Source: Castellaniella sp.
GTDB taxonomy: Bacteria > Pseudomonadota > Gammaproteobacteria > Burkholderiales > Burkholderiaceae_B
Length of the DNA: 64,000 nucleotides
NCBI RefSeq assembly: GCF_004321985.1
Contig: NZ_SCQN01000014.1
Span: forward strand, 1 to 64,000
Direction of reading: 5' to 3'
Of the stretch, positions 63,654-64,000 are shown one piece after another. The notes beneath the pieces are model-generated. The model was not told the origin of the DNA, searched no databases, and saw only the letters and a list, made by a program, of their open reading frames with translations. Numbering within the stretch: position 1 is the stretch's first letter; each line of letters opens with the position of its first letter. The translations under genes and the position numbers were made by a program.

Positions 63654-64000
63654 TCAGAGCGTGCTTCCGCCGATGGCCCGGTTGCAGGCGCACAGCCCGT
63701 CCGTGAGCAGGCCGTCCAGGATCCGCAGAGTTTCCTGGGGGTTGCGCCCGACCTTCAGGCTGTTGACCGATACATGCTGGATAACGTTGTCCGGGTCCAC
63801 GATGAAGGTGGCGCGCAGCGCCACCCCTGCCGTGCGGTCGCGGATGCCGAGCTGGTCGATGAGCGCTCCGGGTGTGTCGCTGAACTGGTAGTGGTTCAGC
63901 CGGCTCAGTTCCGGGCTGTCTCGCCGCCACGCGAGCTTGACGAATTCGTTGTCCGTCGATCCGCCCATGAGGACCGTGTCGCGTTCTTCAAAATCCCTCA
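63654..64000 (-). CDS. AhpC-type peroxiredoxin, partial (runs off the right edge)
   Basis: Only the C-terminal 115 or so residues are in the window; the frame continues upstream past base 64000 (FEERDTVLMGGSTDNEFVKL). TAGVALRATFIVDPDNVIQH is the typical AhpC/Prx1 strand. The last region contains DGLCACNRAIGG, where the resolving Cys is expected. The peroxidatic Cys lies outside the window. It is convergent with ispF. Confidence 0.88.
   Translation of the reverse strand, partial: RDFEERDTVLMGGSTDNEFVKLAWRRDSPELSRLNHYQFSDTPGALIDQLGIRDRTAGVALRATFIVDPDNVIQHVSVNSLKVGRNPQETLRILDGLLTDGLCACNRAIGGSTL

Noticed and set aside
1-64000. CRISPR arrays, rRNA genes, phage structural genes
   Set aside because: No regularly spaced direct repeats, no rRNA-like sequence and no capsid or tail genes were seen; the only RNA gene found is tRNA-Ser.

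Overview
The window is a GC-rich chromosome segment whose gene content and order fit Burkholderiales, most likely family Alcaligenaceae (Bordetella/Achromobacter/Castellaniella type). The basis is the runs cysS-alkA-accA-tilS-lysC-tRNA-Ser, TPR protein-peptidyl-prolyl isomerase-lpxH, a 14-gene nuo operon followed by a DUF2818 gene, mfd near ispD-ispF, and a trimeric general porin. This is inference from family recognition; no database search was possible.

Layout. (1) 1-6.4 kb is an accessory zone: an IS66-family element whose main transposase has a frameshifted C-terminus, a HicA-HicB operon with a third overlapping gene, a small exported protein plus a small membrane protein, a HigB-HigA module, an 89-residue orphan, and a decayed second copy of the small membrane gene. 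(2) 6.4-12 kb holds a thioesterase, an SDR, and a cluster of flavin reductase, DJ-1/PfpI protein, cupin, MHS-type MFS transporter and XRE-cupin regulator. (3) 12-18.8 kb holds a probable CRP/FNR-controlled metal module: a DnrO-like exported protein, divergent from a separate HMA chaperone, a P1B-type ATPase with a CPG motif instead of CPC, a CRP/FNR regulator and an ICMT-family membrane protein. An EmrB-type pump and an MscS channel follow. (4) 18.8-32.3 kb is housekeeping: cysE, trmJ, suhB, a TerC/CorC fusion, lpxH, a PPIase, a TPR protein, cysS, alkA, accA, tilS, lysC, tRNA-Ser(GCU), a second HigBA module and hslR. (5) 32.3-38 kb holds a PAS-GGDEF cyclase, a lipoprotein, an SpmAB-like protein, an L-lactate dehydrogenase and a porin. 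(6) 38.2-53.4 kb is nuoA-N plus DUF2818. (7) 53.4-64 kb holds serB, mfd, an amino-acid-type binding protein, a 2-keto-3-deoxygluconate/2-ketoaldonate catabolic set ending in eda, ispD-ispF, and a peroxiredoxin cut by the right edge.

The most notable signal is the 12563-12873 intergenic region. Two CRP/FNR-like dyads each lie exactly 32 bp (centre to centre) from a TAACAT -10 box, one serving each divergent gene. That is the class II activator geometry, and a CRP/FNR gene is the last overlapping gene of the rightward operon. Other notable points are two HigB toxin genes that look leaderless, a signal peptide fused to a PpiB-like isomerase, and a DUF2818 protein with a large insertion.
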